This document shows, piece by piece, positions 54,990 through 64,000 of a stretch of DNA of 64,000 nucleotides. The stretch's first letter is position 1. Each line of letters starts with the position of its first letter. Origin of the DNA: Caviibacter sp963550915 (lineage in GTDB: Bacteria > Fusobacteriota > Fusobacteriia > Fusobacteriales > Leptotrichiaceae). The notes beneath the pieces are model-generated. The model was not told the DNA's origin. It made no database searches and saw only the letters and a list, made by a program, of their open reading frames with translations. The position numbers were made by a program, and so were the translations under genes. The stretch is taken from the NCBI GenBank assembly GCA_963550915.1, contig CAUVEB010000003.1, positions 62,001 through 126,000 on the forward strand. The letters run 5' to 3'.

Positions 54990-55010
54990 AGCCCAATTTA
55001 GGGCTTTTTG
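54990..55010 (+). terminator. Terminator after the phosphohexomutase gene
   Basis: AGCCC / GGGCT with loop AATTTA and TTTTTG tail. Confidence 0.7.
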
Positions 55011-55023
55011 TTTTAATGTTTAA

Positions 55024-55053
55024 TTGACAATATTAGTGAAATAATGGTAAAAT
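55024..55053 (+). promoter_or_regulatory. gltX promoter
   Basis: TTGACA, 18-base spacer, TAAAAT with TGG before it; the roughly 40-base leader has no T-box. Confidence 0.75.
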
Positions 55054-55102
55054 TAACAGATAAGAAAAAAATAATTAATGTATAGAATAGAAGGAAAAAG
55101 AA

Positions 55103-56584
55103 ATGGAAAATAGAAAGGTAAAAGTTAGAATAGCACCGTCTCCAACAGGAGATCCACACGTTGGAACTGCCTATATAGGTCTATTTAACTATGCATATGC
55201 AAAACATAATGGTGGAGAATTCATTTTAAGAATAGAAGATACAGATAGAACAAGATTTTCAGCAGATTCAGAGCAACAAATTTTTGATGCAATGAAATGG
55301 TTAGGACTTTATTATGATGAAGGTCCTGATGTAGGTGGAGATTTTGGACCTTATAGACAATCTGAAAGAATGGGTATGTATAAAAAATATGCTGATATGT
55401 TAGTTGATAATGGTGGAGCATATTGTTGTTTTTGTACTCAAGAAAGATTAACAAGTCTAAGAGAACGTCAAGTAGCTATGAATCAAGCACCAGGTTATGA
55501 CGGACATTGTAGAAAATTAACTAAAGAAGAAGTTGAACAAAAAAAAGCAAATAATGAACCATATATAATAAGACTTAAAATGCCATATGATGGTCAAACA
55601 ATAGTAAAAGATATGCTAAGAGGAGATATAGTATTTGAAAATAGTAAAATAGATGATCAAGTTTTACTAAAATCTGACGGGTTTCCAACATATCATTTAG
55701 CAAATATAGTTGATGACCATTTAATGGGTATAACAGATGTTATACGTGCTGAAGAATGGATAGCTTCAACACCAAAACACGTTCAATTATATAAAGCATT
55801 TGGTTGGGAAGAACCAAAATGGTATCATATGCCACTACTTAGAAATGCAGATAAAACAAAAATATCAAAAAGAAAAAATCCTGTTTCATTAAATTACTAT
55901 AGACAAGAAGGATACCTAAAAGAAGCTATGTTAAATTTCTTAGCACTTATGGGTTGGAGTATGCCAGAAGATAAAGAAATATTTACTTTAGATGAAATGA
56001 TAGATAACTTTACTTTTGATAGAATTTCACTAGGTGGTCCTGTATTTGACTTAGTTAAATTAGGTTGGGTAAATAATCACCATATGAGATTAAAGGATAT
56101 AAAAGAATTAACAGAGTTAGCTCTACCATATTTTGAAGAAAAATATGATATGTCAAGTGTTAGTATGGAAGACTTAGAATTTATAGTTGAAGTACTAAGA
56201 GAAGGAGCACACACATTAAAAGAACTTGCTAGCCTTGCTGATATTTACTTTAATGATAAGTTTGTGTTACCACAAGTAACAGAAGAAATGAATAAAAAAG
56301 AAAGAAAATCAGTTACAAGACTACTAGAAGCAGTTGAAAGTGAAAAAGGTAAAGAGGCTATAAATCTATTTAAACAAAAAATAGAAAAAGAAGAAGAAAA
56401 TATAAGTTGTGAAAGAGCAAAACAAATTTTACAAGAAGTGCAAGATGAATTAAATGAAGGTCCAGCTGTAGCACTTATGCCACTTCGTGCAGTTTTAACA
56501 GGAAAAGCAAGAGGTGCAGACTTATATACAGTAATTAAGATTATTGGTAAAACAAGAATATTAAATAGAATTAGTCAATTTTAA
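55103..56584 (+). CDS. gltX: Glutamate--tRNA ligase
   Basis: 493-residue class I synthetase: RIAPSPTGDPHVGT (HIGH site), RIEDTDRTR, KSDGFPTYHLANIVDDH, and KISKR (KMSKS site) near residue 253, then the helical anticodon-binding part. CCFC and the later HC could be a zinc site (about residues 108-133). No glutaminyl synthetase is in view, so it may also serve the Gln pathway with GatCAB. Promoter and terminator make it a single unit. Confidence 0.95.
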   Translation: MENRKVKVRIAPSPTGDPHVGTAYIGLFNYAYAKHNGGEFILRIEDTDRTRFSADSEQQIFDAMKWLGLYYDEGPDVGGDFGPYRQSERMGMYKKYADMLVDNGGAYCCFCTQERLTSLRERQVAMNQAPGYDGHCRKLTKEEVEQKKANNEPYIIRLKMPYDGQTIVKDMLRGDIVFENSKIDDQVLLKSDGFPTYHLANIVDDHLMGITDVIRAEEWIASTPKHVQLYKAFGWEEPKWYHMPLLRNADKTKISKRKNPVSLNYYRQEGYLKEAMLNFLALMGWSMPEDKEIFTLDEMIDNFTFDRISLGGPVFDLVKLGWVNNHHMRLKDIKELTELALPYFEEKYDMSSVSMEDLEFIVEVLREGAHTLKELASLADIYFNDKFVLPQVTEEMNKKERKSVTRLLEAVESEKGKEAINLFKQKIEKEEENISCERAKQILQEVQDELNEGPAVALMPLRAVLTGKARGADLYTVIKIIGKTRILNRISQF

Positions 56585-56589
56585 AAAAT

Positions 56590-56615
56590 GGTTTTTCATT
56601 TGAAAAACCTTTTTT
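56590..56615 (+). terminator. Terminator between gltX and tmk
   Basis: GGTTTTTC / GAAAAACC, loop ATTT, then six T; the tmk ribosome site GGAGG is close behind, so some read-through may feed tmk. Confidence 0.75.
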
Positions 56616-56631
56616 AACAGTTGGAGGAAAT

Positions 56632-57300
56632 ATGAAAGGTAAACTTATAATCATAGAAGGAACAGACGGAAGTGGGAAACAAACGCAAAGTGAGTTACTT
56701 TATGAAAATTTAAAAAAAGAGTACAAAGTAAAGAAAATATCATTCCCTAATTATGAAAGTAATGCGTCATACCCAGTTAAAATGTACCTTGCAGGAGAAT
56801 TTGGAAAAAACGAAGATATAAGTGTATATGCATCATCAGCCCTTTTTAGTGTTGATAGATATGCTTCTTTTAAAAAAGATTGGGAAGAGTTCTATAACAA
56901 TGGTGGAATAATAATCTGTGATAGATATACAATTTCAAATGTAATACACCAAGCAAATAGAATATATGATGAAGAAGAATTTAAAAAGTATAACGAATGG
57001 CTAATAGATCTAGAATGGAATAAGTTTGGACTTCCAAGTCCGGATTTAGTAATATTTCTTGATATGCCATATGAATATTCAAATAAACTTATAAAACTAA
57101 GACTAAATAAGATAACTGGACAAGAACAAAAAGATATACTAGAAGCAGATGAAAATCAGATTATAAGAGCATACAATACTGCAAAAAAAGTTGTTGCAAT
57201 GTATGATGCTAAAGTAATAAACTGTATAGAAAACAACGAAATTAGAAATATAGAAGATATACAAGAAGAAATGTTAAGCCTTGCTAAGGAGATATTATGA
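56632..57300 (+). CDS. tmk: Thymidylate kinase
   Basis: 222 residues: P-loop EGTDGSGKQTQ at about 8-18, FPNYES with the substrate Arg/Tyr region, CDRYTISN (DRY motif) near residue 99. dTMP to dTDP. The QTQ after the P-loop Lys and lack of a LID Arg-rich stretch resemble clostridial-type Tmk. The hisS ATG overlaps its stop (ATGA). Confidence 0.88.
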   Translation: MKGKLIIIEGTDGSGKQTQSELLYENLKKEYKVKKISFPNYESNASYPVKMYLAGEFGKNEDISVYASSALFSVDRYASFKKDWEEFYNNGGIIICDRYTISNVIHQANRIYDEEEFKKYNEWLIDLEWNKFGLPSPDLVIFLDMPYEYSNKLIKLRLNKITGQEQKDILEADENQIIRAYNTAKKVVAMYDAKVINCIENNEIRNIEDIQEEMLSLAKEIL

Positions 57301-58526
57301 TACAAGTATTAAAAGGTATGAAAGATATATACTTTAAGGAAACCGAAAAATATGAATATATAGTTAAAACAGCAAAAGAAGTTTTTAGTAAATATGGCTA
57401 TGAAAGAATAATAACACCACTTGTTGAAGACATTGATTTATTTAAAAGAAGTGTTGGAGATGAAACTGATGTTGTTTCTAAGGAAATGTATGATTTTTAT
57501 GATAAAGGAAATAGACATATAGCTTTAAGACCTGAAGGAACAGCTGGAGTTGTTAGAGCTTACTTAGAATCAAAATTATATAAATCAAATCCTAATATAA
57601 AATGGTATTACTATGGTCCAATGTATAGATATGAAGCACCACAAAAAGGAAGATACAGAGAATTTAATCAAGTTGGTATTGAGTGTTTTGGTACAAAAAG
57701 CCCTATGCAAGATGCACAAATCATAAGTATGGCTTGTGAGTTTTTAGAAAAATTAGGTATAAATGATTTAGTAGTTGAAATAAATAGCCTTGGTAATACA
57801 ACATGCAGAGCAGATTATATAAATCAGTTACAAAAATATTTAATAAATAATTTTGATAAATTATCTGAAAATTCAAAGATAAGATGCTATAAAAATCCTC
57901 TTAGAGTTCTTGATTCTAAAGAAGATGATGAGATAGTTTTAAATGCTCCTAAATTACATGATTATTTTGATGAAGAAAGTAAAGATTTTTTTGAAAATTT
58001 AAAATATTATTTAGATAAATTTAATATAAACTATATAGTAAATGATAAATTAGTTAGAGGTTTAGACTATTATTCAGATACTGTATTTGAAATTAAATCA
58101 TCAAAATTAGGTGCACAATCAACAGTTTTAGGTGGTGGAAGATATGATAAATTAACTGAAATTTTATCAAATACACTTACACCTGCTATTGGATTTGCAG
58201 CTGGTATTGAAAGAATCTCTTTATTATTAGATGAGAATTTACTACCTAAGAAAAAAGAAATGGTATATATAGTATATTTTGAAAAAACAAAAGACTACTT
58301 ATTTGACATTTTAGAAATATTAAGAAAAAACGATATTTATGCTGAATATGAATATGAAGTTAAAAGTTTTAATGCACAAATGAAAAAAGCTAATAAATTA
58401 AATGCAAGCAAGGTAATAATACTAGGTGAAGAAGAAATAAATAACAATACAGTTGCAATTAAAGATTTTAGTACAGGAGAGCAAAAAATTGTAAATATCG
58501 AAAATATATCTAAGGAGATAAAATAA
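57297..58526 (+). CDS. hisS: Histidine--tRNA ligase
   Basis: 409-residue class II synthetase: MKDIYFKETEKYEYI start, SVGDETDVVSKEMY, LRPEGTAGVVRAYLE (motif 2 region), RGLDYYSDTVFEI (histidine site) and GFAAGIERI (motif 3), then the anticodon domain. Sits between tmk and aspS. Confidence 0.95.
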   Translation: MIQVLKGMKDIYFKETEKYEYIVKTAKEVFSKYGYERIITPLVEDIDLFKRSVGDETDVVSKEMYDFYDKGNRHIALRPEGTAGVVRAYLESKLYKSNPNIKWYYYGPMYRYEAPQKGRYREFNQVGIECFGTKSPMQDAQIISMACEFLEKLGINDLVVEINSLGNTTCRADYINQLQKYLINNFDKLSENSKIRCYKNPLRVLDSKEDDEIVLNAPKLHDYFDEESKDFFENLKYYLDKFNINYIVNDKLVRGLDYYSDTVFEIKSSKLGAQSTVLGGGRYDKLTEILSNTLTPAIGFAAGIERISLLLDENLLPKKKEMVYIVYFEKTKDYLFDILEILRKNDIYAEYEYEVKSFNAQMKKANKLNASKVIILGEEEINNNTVAIKDFSTGEQKIVNIENISKEIK

Positions 58527-58528
58527 AA

Positions 58529-60268
58529 ATGTATAGAACACATAAATTAAATGAATTAAGAATAGAAAATTGTAATGAAAATGTAATATTATCTGGTTGG
58601 GTATCAAAGATAAGAAACCTTGGAGCTTTTGCATTTGTTGACTTAAGAGATAGATACGGTATAACTCAAATAGTATTAAAAGATGAACTTATGGAAAAAA
58701 TTAAGCTTATAAAACCTGAAACTGTTATAAAAGTTTGTGGAGTAGTTGCTAAAAGAAGTTCAAGTAATAATAAAATAGAAACTGGAGAAATAGAAGTAAT
58801 TGCAGACAGTTTTGAAGTTTTAAGCAGTGCAAAATTATTACCATTTGAAATTGATGACGATAATATACAAAATGAAAATATGCGTTTAACATATAGATAT
58901 ATAGATCTAAGACGTGAAAGAATGAAACAAAATATAATAAAAAGAAACACTATGCTATTTTCAATAAGAGAATTTTTAAATAATAATGGATTTTTAGATA
59001 TAGATACACCTGTACTAGCTAAAGCAACTCCAGAAGGTGCAAGAGACTTTGTTGTTCCAAGTAGAATACAAAAAGGTAATTTTTATGCATTACCACAATC
59101 ACCTCAATTATTTAAACAAACACTGATGATAGCTGGTTTTGATAAATATTATCAAGTTGCTAAATGTTTTAGAGATGAAGATTTAAGAGCAGATAGACAA
59201 CTTGAATTTACTCAAATAGATATGGAAATGTCTTTTATAGAACAAGAAGACATTTTAGAACTAGTTGAAAAATTAGCTAAAAAAGTTTTTCATGATGTAA
59301 CTGGTAAAAATGCAGATTATGATTTTCCACGTATAACATATGATTATGCAATGGAAAACTATGGTTCAGATAAACCTGATACAAGATTTGATATGAAACT
59401 AATTGATATAAAAGATATAGTTTTTGGTAAAGGATTTAGTGTATTTGACAGTGCAAACTATATTAAAGCTATAGTTGTTGATAAAGATTTTTCAAGAAAA
59501 AATATTAAAGACTTAGAAGATTATGTAAAAGTATATTTTAAAGCTAAAGGTTTAGCATATATTAAAAAAGAAAATGATACTCTTAGCTCACCAATACTTA
59601 AATTCTTTGATGAAAAAGTTATACAAATGTTAGATGAAAGACTAAATATTAAAAACGGTCAAACTTGCTTTATAATAGCAGATGAAAAGAGTATAGTATT
59701 AAACGCATTAGGAGCTTTAAGACTAAAACTTGCAAATGAATTAGGTTTAATAGATAATAATAAGTTTAATTTCTTATGGATTGTTGATTTCCCTATGTTT
59801 GAATATAGCGAAGAAGAAGGAAGATATAAGGCACAACATCACCCATTTACAAACGTTAAAAAAGAAGATATACACTTATTAGAAGAAAATAAATTAGAAG
59901 ATATTAAAACAGATTCATACGATTTAGTATTAAATGGTTTTGAAATAGGTGGAGGAAGTATAAGAATACATGATGATAAATTACAAAGTCTTGTATTTGA
60001 TAGACTTTTAATTACAAAAGAAGAGCAAGTAGATAAGTTTGGCTTCTTCTTAGAAGCTTTAAAATACGGAGTTCCACCACATGGAGGTCTTGCATTTGGA
60101 TTTGATAGATGGCTTATGGTTATGTTAAATGAAGCTTCAATTAAAGAAGTAATACCATTTCCAAAAACAAATAAAGGGCAAGATCTAATGACAGGAGCAC
60201 CTGCTAATGTTGAAGAAAAACAATTACACGAAGATTTAATGCTAAAGATAATTGATAACAATATGTAA
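58529..60268 (+). CDS. aspS: Aspartate--tRNA ligase
   Basis: 579 residues of bacterial AspRS type: OB fold (1-105), TPEGARDFVVPSR, QSPQLFKQTLMIAG, FRDEDLRADRQLEFTQID, a GAD insertion (about 280-410) and GGLAFGFDRWLMVM (motif 3). Whether it also charges tRNA-Asn is doubtful, as asnS is present. Starts 2 bases after hisS; hisS-aspS is a common pair. Confidence 0.96.
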   Translation: MYRTHKLNELRIENCNENVILSGWVSKIRNLGAFAFVDLRDRYGITQIVLKDELMEKIKLIKPETVIKVCGVVAKRSSSNNKIETGEIEVIADSFEVLSSAKLLPFEIDDDNIQNENMRLTYRYIDLRRERMKQNIIKRNTMLFSIREFLNNNGFLDIDTPVLAKATPEGARDFVVPSRIQKGNFYALPQSPQLFKQTLMIAGFDKYYQVAKCFRDEDLRADRQLEFTQIDMEMSFIEQEDILELVEKLAKKVFHDVTGKNADYDFPRITYDYAMENYGSDKPDTRFDMKLIDIKDIVFGKGFSVFDSANYIKAIVVDKDFSRKNIKDLEDYVKVYFKAKGLAYIKKENDTLSSPILKFFDEKVIQMLDERLNIKNGQTCFIIADEKSIVLNALGALRLKLANELGLIDNNKFNFLWIVDFPMFEYSEEEGRYKAQHHPFTNVKKEDIHLLEENKLEDIKTDSYDLVLNGFEIGGGSIRIHDDKLQSLVFDRLLITKEEQVDKFGFFLEALKYGVPPHGGLAFGFDRWLMVMLNEASIKEVIPFPKTNKGQDLMTGAPANVEEKQLHEDLMLKIIDNNM

Positions 60269-60278
60269 GGGAGATAAA

Positions 60279-60629
60279 ATGTTATTTATATGTTATCCTA
60301 AGTGTTCTACTTGTCAAAATGCTAAAAAATGGCTAGATGAGAATAATATAGAATATACTTATCGTCATATTGTAGATGAAAATCCAAGTTATGAAGAAAT
60401 TAGTTTATGGATTGATAAAAGTGGACTAGATATAAAAAAATTCTTTAATACTAGTGGACTTATATACAAACAAGAAAAGCTTAAAGATAAGATAGATAAA
60501 ATGAGTAAAGAAGAGAAAATAAAGATTTTATCTACTAATGGAATGCTTTTAAAAAGACCCTTAGTTATAGATAAAGACACTATACTTGTTGGATTTAAAA
60601 AAGAACAGTGGATAGAAAAATTGAAATAA
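60279..60629 (+). CDS. ArsC/Spx-family protein
   Basis: 116 residues: MLFICYPKCSTCQNAKKWL has the CxxC redox pair (C10 and C13), and the ending LLKRPLVIDKD...GFKKEQW is the family C-terminus (RPxxxxxxxxxxGF). It may be an arsenate reductase-like thiol enzyme or a Spx/MgsR-like regulator; the RPxxx ending favours the ArsC-like group. Start ATG at 60279 follows GGGAG, 10 bases after aspS. Confidence 0.85.
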   Translation: MLFICYPKCSTCQNAKKWLDENNIEYTYRHIVDENPSYEEISLWIDKSGLDIKKFFNTSGLIYKQEKLKDKIDKMSKEEKIKILSTNGMLLKRPLVIDKDTILVGFKKEQWIEKLK

Positions 60630-60636
60630 GGTAATT

Positions 60637-60668
60637 AAGTAGTTTAGATATTTTCTAAACTACTTTTT
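60637..60668 (+). terminator. Terminator of the tmk-hisS-aspS unit
   Basis: AAGTAGTTTAGA with TCTAAACTACTT as a 12-bp stem, short loop, then T run. Confidence 0.85.
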
Positions 60669-60690
60669 ATATAAAATAGTACTTTTCTTG

Positions 60691-60719
60691 TTTTAAAATA
60701 TTAAAAAATATTGTATAAT
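60691..60719 (+). promoter_or_regulatory. nagB promoter
   Basis: TATAAT with a weak TTTTAA at 17-base spacing. AGGGGG is the ribosome site. No cre-like or NagR-like operator was recognised. Confidence 0.45.
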
Positions 60720-60751
60720 TGAAGTAGTAAATTATAGGGGGTTTGTATCTG

Positions 60752-61576
60752 ATGAGAGTAATTATATTAAAAAATAAAGAAGAAATTGGAAAATGGAGTG
60801 CTTATGTTATAGCAAAAAGAATAAATAACTTTAAACCTACAAAAGAAAGACCATTTGTATTAGGGCTTCCAACAGGTTCAACACCACTTATGACATATAA
60901 AGAACTAATAAACTTAAATAAACAAGGTATTGTATCTTTTAAAAATGTTGTAACTTTTAATATGGATGAATATGTAGGTCTTAGTGCAGACCATAGACAA
61001 AGCTATCACTATTTTATGCATGAAAACTTTTTTAAACATATAGATATTGAAGAAGAAAATATTAATATATTAGACGGTTTAGCAACTGATCTTGAAAAAG
61101 AATGCGAAAGATATGAAGAAAAAATAAAAAGCTATGGAGGAATACACTTTTTCCTAGGTGGAGTAGGAGAAGACGGACATATAGCATTTAATGAGCCAGG
61201 TTCATCACTTGCATCACGTACACGTGATAAGGAATTAACACAAGATACAATTTTAGTTAATTCAAGATTTTTTGATGGTGATGTAAATCAAGTTCCAAAA
61301 CTTGCTTTAACAGTTGGAGTTGGCACTATAATGGATAGTGAAGAAGTTATGATAATGGCTAATGGTTATAAAAAAGCTGTTGCAGTAAAACATGGTATTG
61401 AAATGGGTATAAATCATATGTGGACTATTTCAATGTTACAAATGCATAAAAAAGCTATAATCGTTATTGACGAAGAAGCAGCATCAGAACTAAAACTAAA
61501 AACATACAAATATTTTAAAGATATTGAATCAAAAAATTTAGATATTGAAAAACTATATGAGATTATAAAAAAATAG
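60752..61576 (+). CDS. nagB: Glucosamine-6-phosphate deaminase
   Basis: 274 residues converting glucosamine 6-phosphate to fructose 6-phosphate and ammonia. LGLPTGSTPLMTYKEL, NMDEYVGL (catalytic Asp region), GGVGEDGHIAFNEPGSS (His and Glu) are present. Start taken as ATG at 60752 with AGGGGG 10 bases before it; a TTG at 60743 is the alternative. It serves amino-sugar use or cell-wall recycling; nagA is not adjacent. Confidence 0.95.
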   Translation: MRVIILKNKEEIGKWSAYVIAKRINNFKPTKERPFVLGLPTGSTPLMTYKELINLNKQGIVSFKNVVTFNMDEYVGLSADHRQSYHYFMHENFFKHIDIEEENINILDGLATDLEKECERYEEKIKSYGGIHFFLGGVGEDGHIAFNEPGSSLASRTRDKELTQDTILVNSRFFDGDVNQVPKLALTVGVGTIMDSEEVMIMANGYKKAVAVKHGIEMGINHMWTISMLQMHKKAIIVIDEEAASELKLKTYKYFKDIESKNLDIEKLYEIIKK

Positions 61577-61628
61577 ACAAAATATTAAACATATAATATA
61601 ATTTAATAAAAATAATGAGGTGAACAAA

Positions 61629-62261
61629 ATGAAAAAACTTTTAATGTTAGTTACTATGATAAGCATAGCAGTTACGTCTTATTCAGCAAGTAAAACATTT
61701 ACTTTTCAAGATTTTATGCCAAATAAAATGATTGAAAGTACTAAAATAACAGAGAAAAAAATTGAAGATAATATAGTATATCCAGTATTTGAAGGTTCAA
61801 CACCCCTTATATCAACTATGAATAAGGAAGTAGAAAAAGTAGTATTTAAATATAAAAGAGAACCACAAAATGTTTTAATCTCATATGAGATGAAAGCAGA
61901 TAATAGCTACTTTAAAAGCATACTATTTACTATACAAAAATTAGATGAAAATACAAAAGAAGTTAAAGATATAGAATATGTAACATTAAATTTTGATACA
62001 AAATCAGGTAAAACACTTGAATTAGGTGACTTATTTGTATCAGGATATAATGATGCACTAAATGGAGTAATTCAAGAAAGAATGTTACAATTTGGTTTAA
62101 AAACTATTCCTAATTTTAAAGGTGTAACACGTTATCAAACATTCTATTTAACAGAACACACTCTAGTTATAATTTTTAATAAAGGAAAAGCAACAGAAAC
62201 AGCAGATAAAATAGCATTCTTACCATTTATAACACAAGAGTTAATAGGAATCTTAAAATAA
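61629..62261 (+). CDS. Exported DUF3298-like protein
   Basis: 210 residues with a signal peptide (MKKLLMLVTMISIAVTSYSA). The body has the DUF4163/DUF3298 (RsiV-type) layout: YPVFEGSTPLISTMN at the start of the first part, YVTLNFDTKSGKTLELGDLF in the middle and FYLTEHTLVIIFNKG near the end. Such domains bind muropeptides or lysozyme in RsiV, but here there is no sigma-factor partner. GAGGTG is upstream of ATG 61629. Confidence 0.8.
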   Translation: MKKLLMLVTMISIAVTSYSASKTFTFQDFMPNKMIESTKITEKKIEDNIVYPVFEGSTPLISTMNKEVEKVVFKYKREPQNVLISYEMKADNSYFKSILFTIQKLDENTKEVKDIEYVTLNFDTKSGKTLELGDLFVSGYNDALNGVIQERMLQFGLKTIPNFKGVTRYQTFYLTEHTLVIIFNKGKATETADKIAFLPFITQELIGILK

Positions 62262-62276
62262 TAGGAAGGCATTAAT

Positions 62277-64000
62277 ATGCAAAATACAAAATGGAAACTA
62301 AAAAATATTGGGGTAGCTAATAATAGTTTACCCATTGATAATGATATTTTAAGTATTTTAGCAGGTAGGTCTATAGTCAAAAAACAGGATATAATAAGAT
62401 TTATAAATCCTAGTTTAGATAATTTACAAGATCCTAAAAAACTTTACGATATGCAAAAAGCCGTAGAAAGGCTTAGAAAAGCTATAAAAGATGGTGAAAA
62501 GATTTGTATATATGGGGACTATGATGTAGATGGTATAACATCTACATCTATTTTATATATCGGACTTAAAAGACTTGGTGCAAAATATGTTGACTACTAT
62601 ATCCCTGTAAGAGATGAGGGTTATGGACTTAACAATGAAGCTTTAAAAAGTATAAAAGATAGTGGTTCTGATATAGTAATTACAGTTGATTGTGGTATAA
62701 CTTCATATAATGAAATAAATTATGCAAATAGTATAGGACTTACTACAATAATTACAGATCACCATACATTGCTAAAGCCTGAAGTTCCAAATGCATATGC
62801 AGTAATAAATCCAAAAAGATTAGAAAATACATATGGATTTGACGGTTTAGCAGGAGTAGGTACTGCATTTATGTTACTACTTGAACTATATAATTCATAT
62901 AACATAAAAGAAGATGCTTTTGAATTTTTAGACTTAGTAGCAATTGGAACAATAGCTGATATAGTTCCACTAATAAGTCAAAATAGAATAATCGTAAAAT
63001 TTGGATTAGAAATTTTAAAAAATACAACAAATTTAGGATTAAAAAAATTATGTGAGAGACTATTTAGTGATAAAGATGAAGACTATGAGTATACATCTGG
63101 AGATGTTGGTTTTACTATTGCACCAGTTTTTAATGCAGCAGGAAGACTACAAGATGCAAAAATGGTTGTTAAACTTTTAATATCTGATAATGAACGTGAA
63201 ATTGATGTAATAATTGATGAGCTATTACTAAAAAATGTGCAAAGAAAAACAATACAAAATGAAATATTTGAAGAAAGTAAAAAAGTTCTTGAACAAAAAT
63301 CAAATGACTATATTTTAATAGATAGTAGTAAAAATTATCATCACGGAGTTATAGGTATAGTTGCATCTAAAATAGTTGACACTTATTATAAGCCGGCAAT
63401 AATAATGGAAGAAAAACCAGAAGAAGGTATAGCTGTAGCATCATGTAGAAGTATTGCAAGCTTTAATATTACGAAAGCACTACAATTTTGTGAGAAGTAC
63501 TTAGTAAAATATGGAGGACATGCAGGAGCTGCTGGATTTACAATTAAGATTGAAAATATAAAGAAATTTTCAGAAGCAATAAATGAGTATGCAAAGAAAA
63601 ATTTAAATCAAGAAGACTTCTATAAGTTAATAGAAATAGATAAGGTAATACCAATACAAAAAATATCATATGAATTTTATAAAACACTAGAGCTTTTAAA
63701 ACCTTTTGGTTTTGGAAATCCTACACCTGTATTTTTAACACAAAATGTACTACTAGAAAATGCAAAACAAATTGGTGAAAAGAAAAATCATTTAAATTTT
63801 GATATATCACAAAAAGGATATTCAAATAGAGGAGCTGTTTGGTTTTTTAAAGGTGATAAATTAAATGAAATAAATAAAAATCTATTTTATGATATAGTAT
63901 ATAAAATAAATATAAATCAATATAAGGGTAAATACTATACTAAAGTCATGGTTGATGATGTAAAGGTATCACTTTTAAAAGAAGACAAGTTTAGTTATTT
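62277..64000 (+). CDS. recJ: Single-stranded-DNA exonuclease RecJ (3' end outside window)
   Basis: At least 574 codons are open to the window edge. DHH phosphoesterase motifs: YGDYDVDGITS near residue 80, VDCGI, TDHH near residue 161, VINPKR, and LDLVAIGTIADIVPL; DHHA1 follows with YGGHAGAAGF near residue 412, then an OB-like part. 5'-3' exonuclease in recombination and repair. ATG at 62277 has AGGAAGG about 8 bases upstream and lies 15 bases after the DUF3298-like gene. It is cut only by the window end. Confidence 0.93.
   Translation, partial: MQNTKWKLKNIGVANNSLPIDNDILSILAGRSIVKKQDIIRFINPSLDNLQDPKKLYDMQKAVERLRKAIKDGEKICIYGDYDVDGITSTSILYIGLKRLGAKYVDYYIPVRDEGYGLNNEALKSIKDSGSDIVITVDCGITSYNEINYANSIGLTTIITDHHTLLKPEVPNAYAVINPKRLENTYGFDGLAGVGTAFMLLLELYNSYNIKEDAFEFLDLVAIGTIADIVPLISQNRIIVKFGLEILKNTTNLGLKKLCERLFSDKDEDYEYTSGDVGFTIAPVFNAAGRLQDAKMVVKLLISDNEREIDVIIDELLLKNVQRKTIQNEIFEESKKVLEQKSNDYILIDSSKNYHHGVIGIVASKIVDTYYKPAIIMEEKPEEGIAVASCRSIASFNITKALQFCEKYLVKYGGHAGAAGFTIKIENIKKFSEAINEYAKKNLNQEDFYKLIEIDKVIPIQKISYEFYKTLELLKPFGFGNPTPVFLTQNVLLENAKQIGEKKNHLNFDISQKGYSNRGAVWFFKGDKLNEINKNLFYDIVYKININQYKGKYYTKVMVDDVKVSLLKEDKFSY

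Noticed and set aside
59839..60261. 140-codon minus-strand frame inside aspS
   Set aside because: Mirror of the AspRS motif 3 region; no start context.
1..64000. CRISPR array, insertion sequence, prophage or tRNA genes
   Set aside because: No spaced direct repeats, transposase, phage structural genes or cloverleaf sequences were seen on either strand; KilA-N alone is not enough for a prophage.

Overview
The window is very A+T-rich chromosomal DNA from a didermic, anaerobe-type bacterium. The best fit is Fusobacteriota, family Leptotrichiaceae (Sneathia/Streptobacillus-like). This rests on base composition and AAA/AAT-rich codon use, a YadA-type trimeric autotransporter and a Lol-type ABC exporter (so an outer membrane) beside Firmicutes-like genes (YqeH, WalJ/YycJ-type MBL, RNase M5, FakA/DegV, QueH), and a long SRP RNA with an Alu domain. 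The species cannot be fixed from sequence alone. Coding density is very high, genes often overlap by 1-44 bases, and TTG/GTG starts are common at these junctions. No tRNA, rRNA, CRISPR array, insertion sequence or prophage block was seen.

Layout. 1-13.3 kb: a secreted protein, asnS, a TPR protein, dprA-like-topA-xer, yqeH with a 40-residue membrane ORF, an MBL protein, a UDG-like protein, ychF, mscS, a second MBL hydrolase, a SIMPL protein and an EF-P with an unusual loop. 13.3-26.3 kb: a secreted EEP-fold nuclease-like protein, a MATE pump, dgt, a heterodimeric ABC exporter, a FakA-DegV fusion, an RluA-type pseudouridine synthase, then gap-pgk with a hairpin between them. 26.3-30.4 kb, minus strand: the SRP RNA, followed at 17 bases by a GNAT-CDF fusion and a U32 protein; a small lipoprotein lies upstream. 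30.5-37.3 kb: an orphan KilA-N protein, pepD overlapping an RNase M5-NadR fusion, and a ferric-iron ABC importer. 37.3-40.8 kb, minus: tpiA-secG-hup and a CNNM/CorC protein with a HAD phosphatase. 40.9-47.3 kb: mreC, recO, ptsN-like, nrdR, an FtsB/DivIC-like protein, a Lol-type permease and ATPase, hpf, and dps behind a PerR/Fur-like palindrome. 47.3-49.8 kb, minus: mscL and a trimeric autotransporter. 49.9-64 kb: queH, two flavoproteins, a phosphohexomutase, gltX, tmk-hisS-aspS-arsC/spx-like, nagB, a DUF3298-like protein and the 5' part of recJ, which runs off the end.

Most of the window is core housekeeping. The least ordinary items are the protein fusions: RNase M5 with a NadR-type NMN adenylyltransferase, a GNAT domain on a CDF metal exporter, and a whole FakA kinase with a DegV fatty-acid-binding subunit. 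The SRP RNA placed directly against the Shine-Dalgarno of the GNAT-CDF gene is also unusual. Several clear promoters (often extended -10, TGGTATAAT) and intrinsic terminators define the transcription units.
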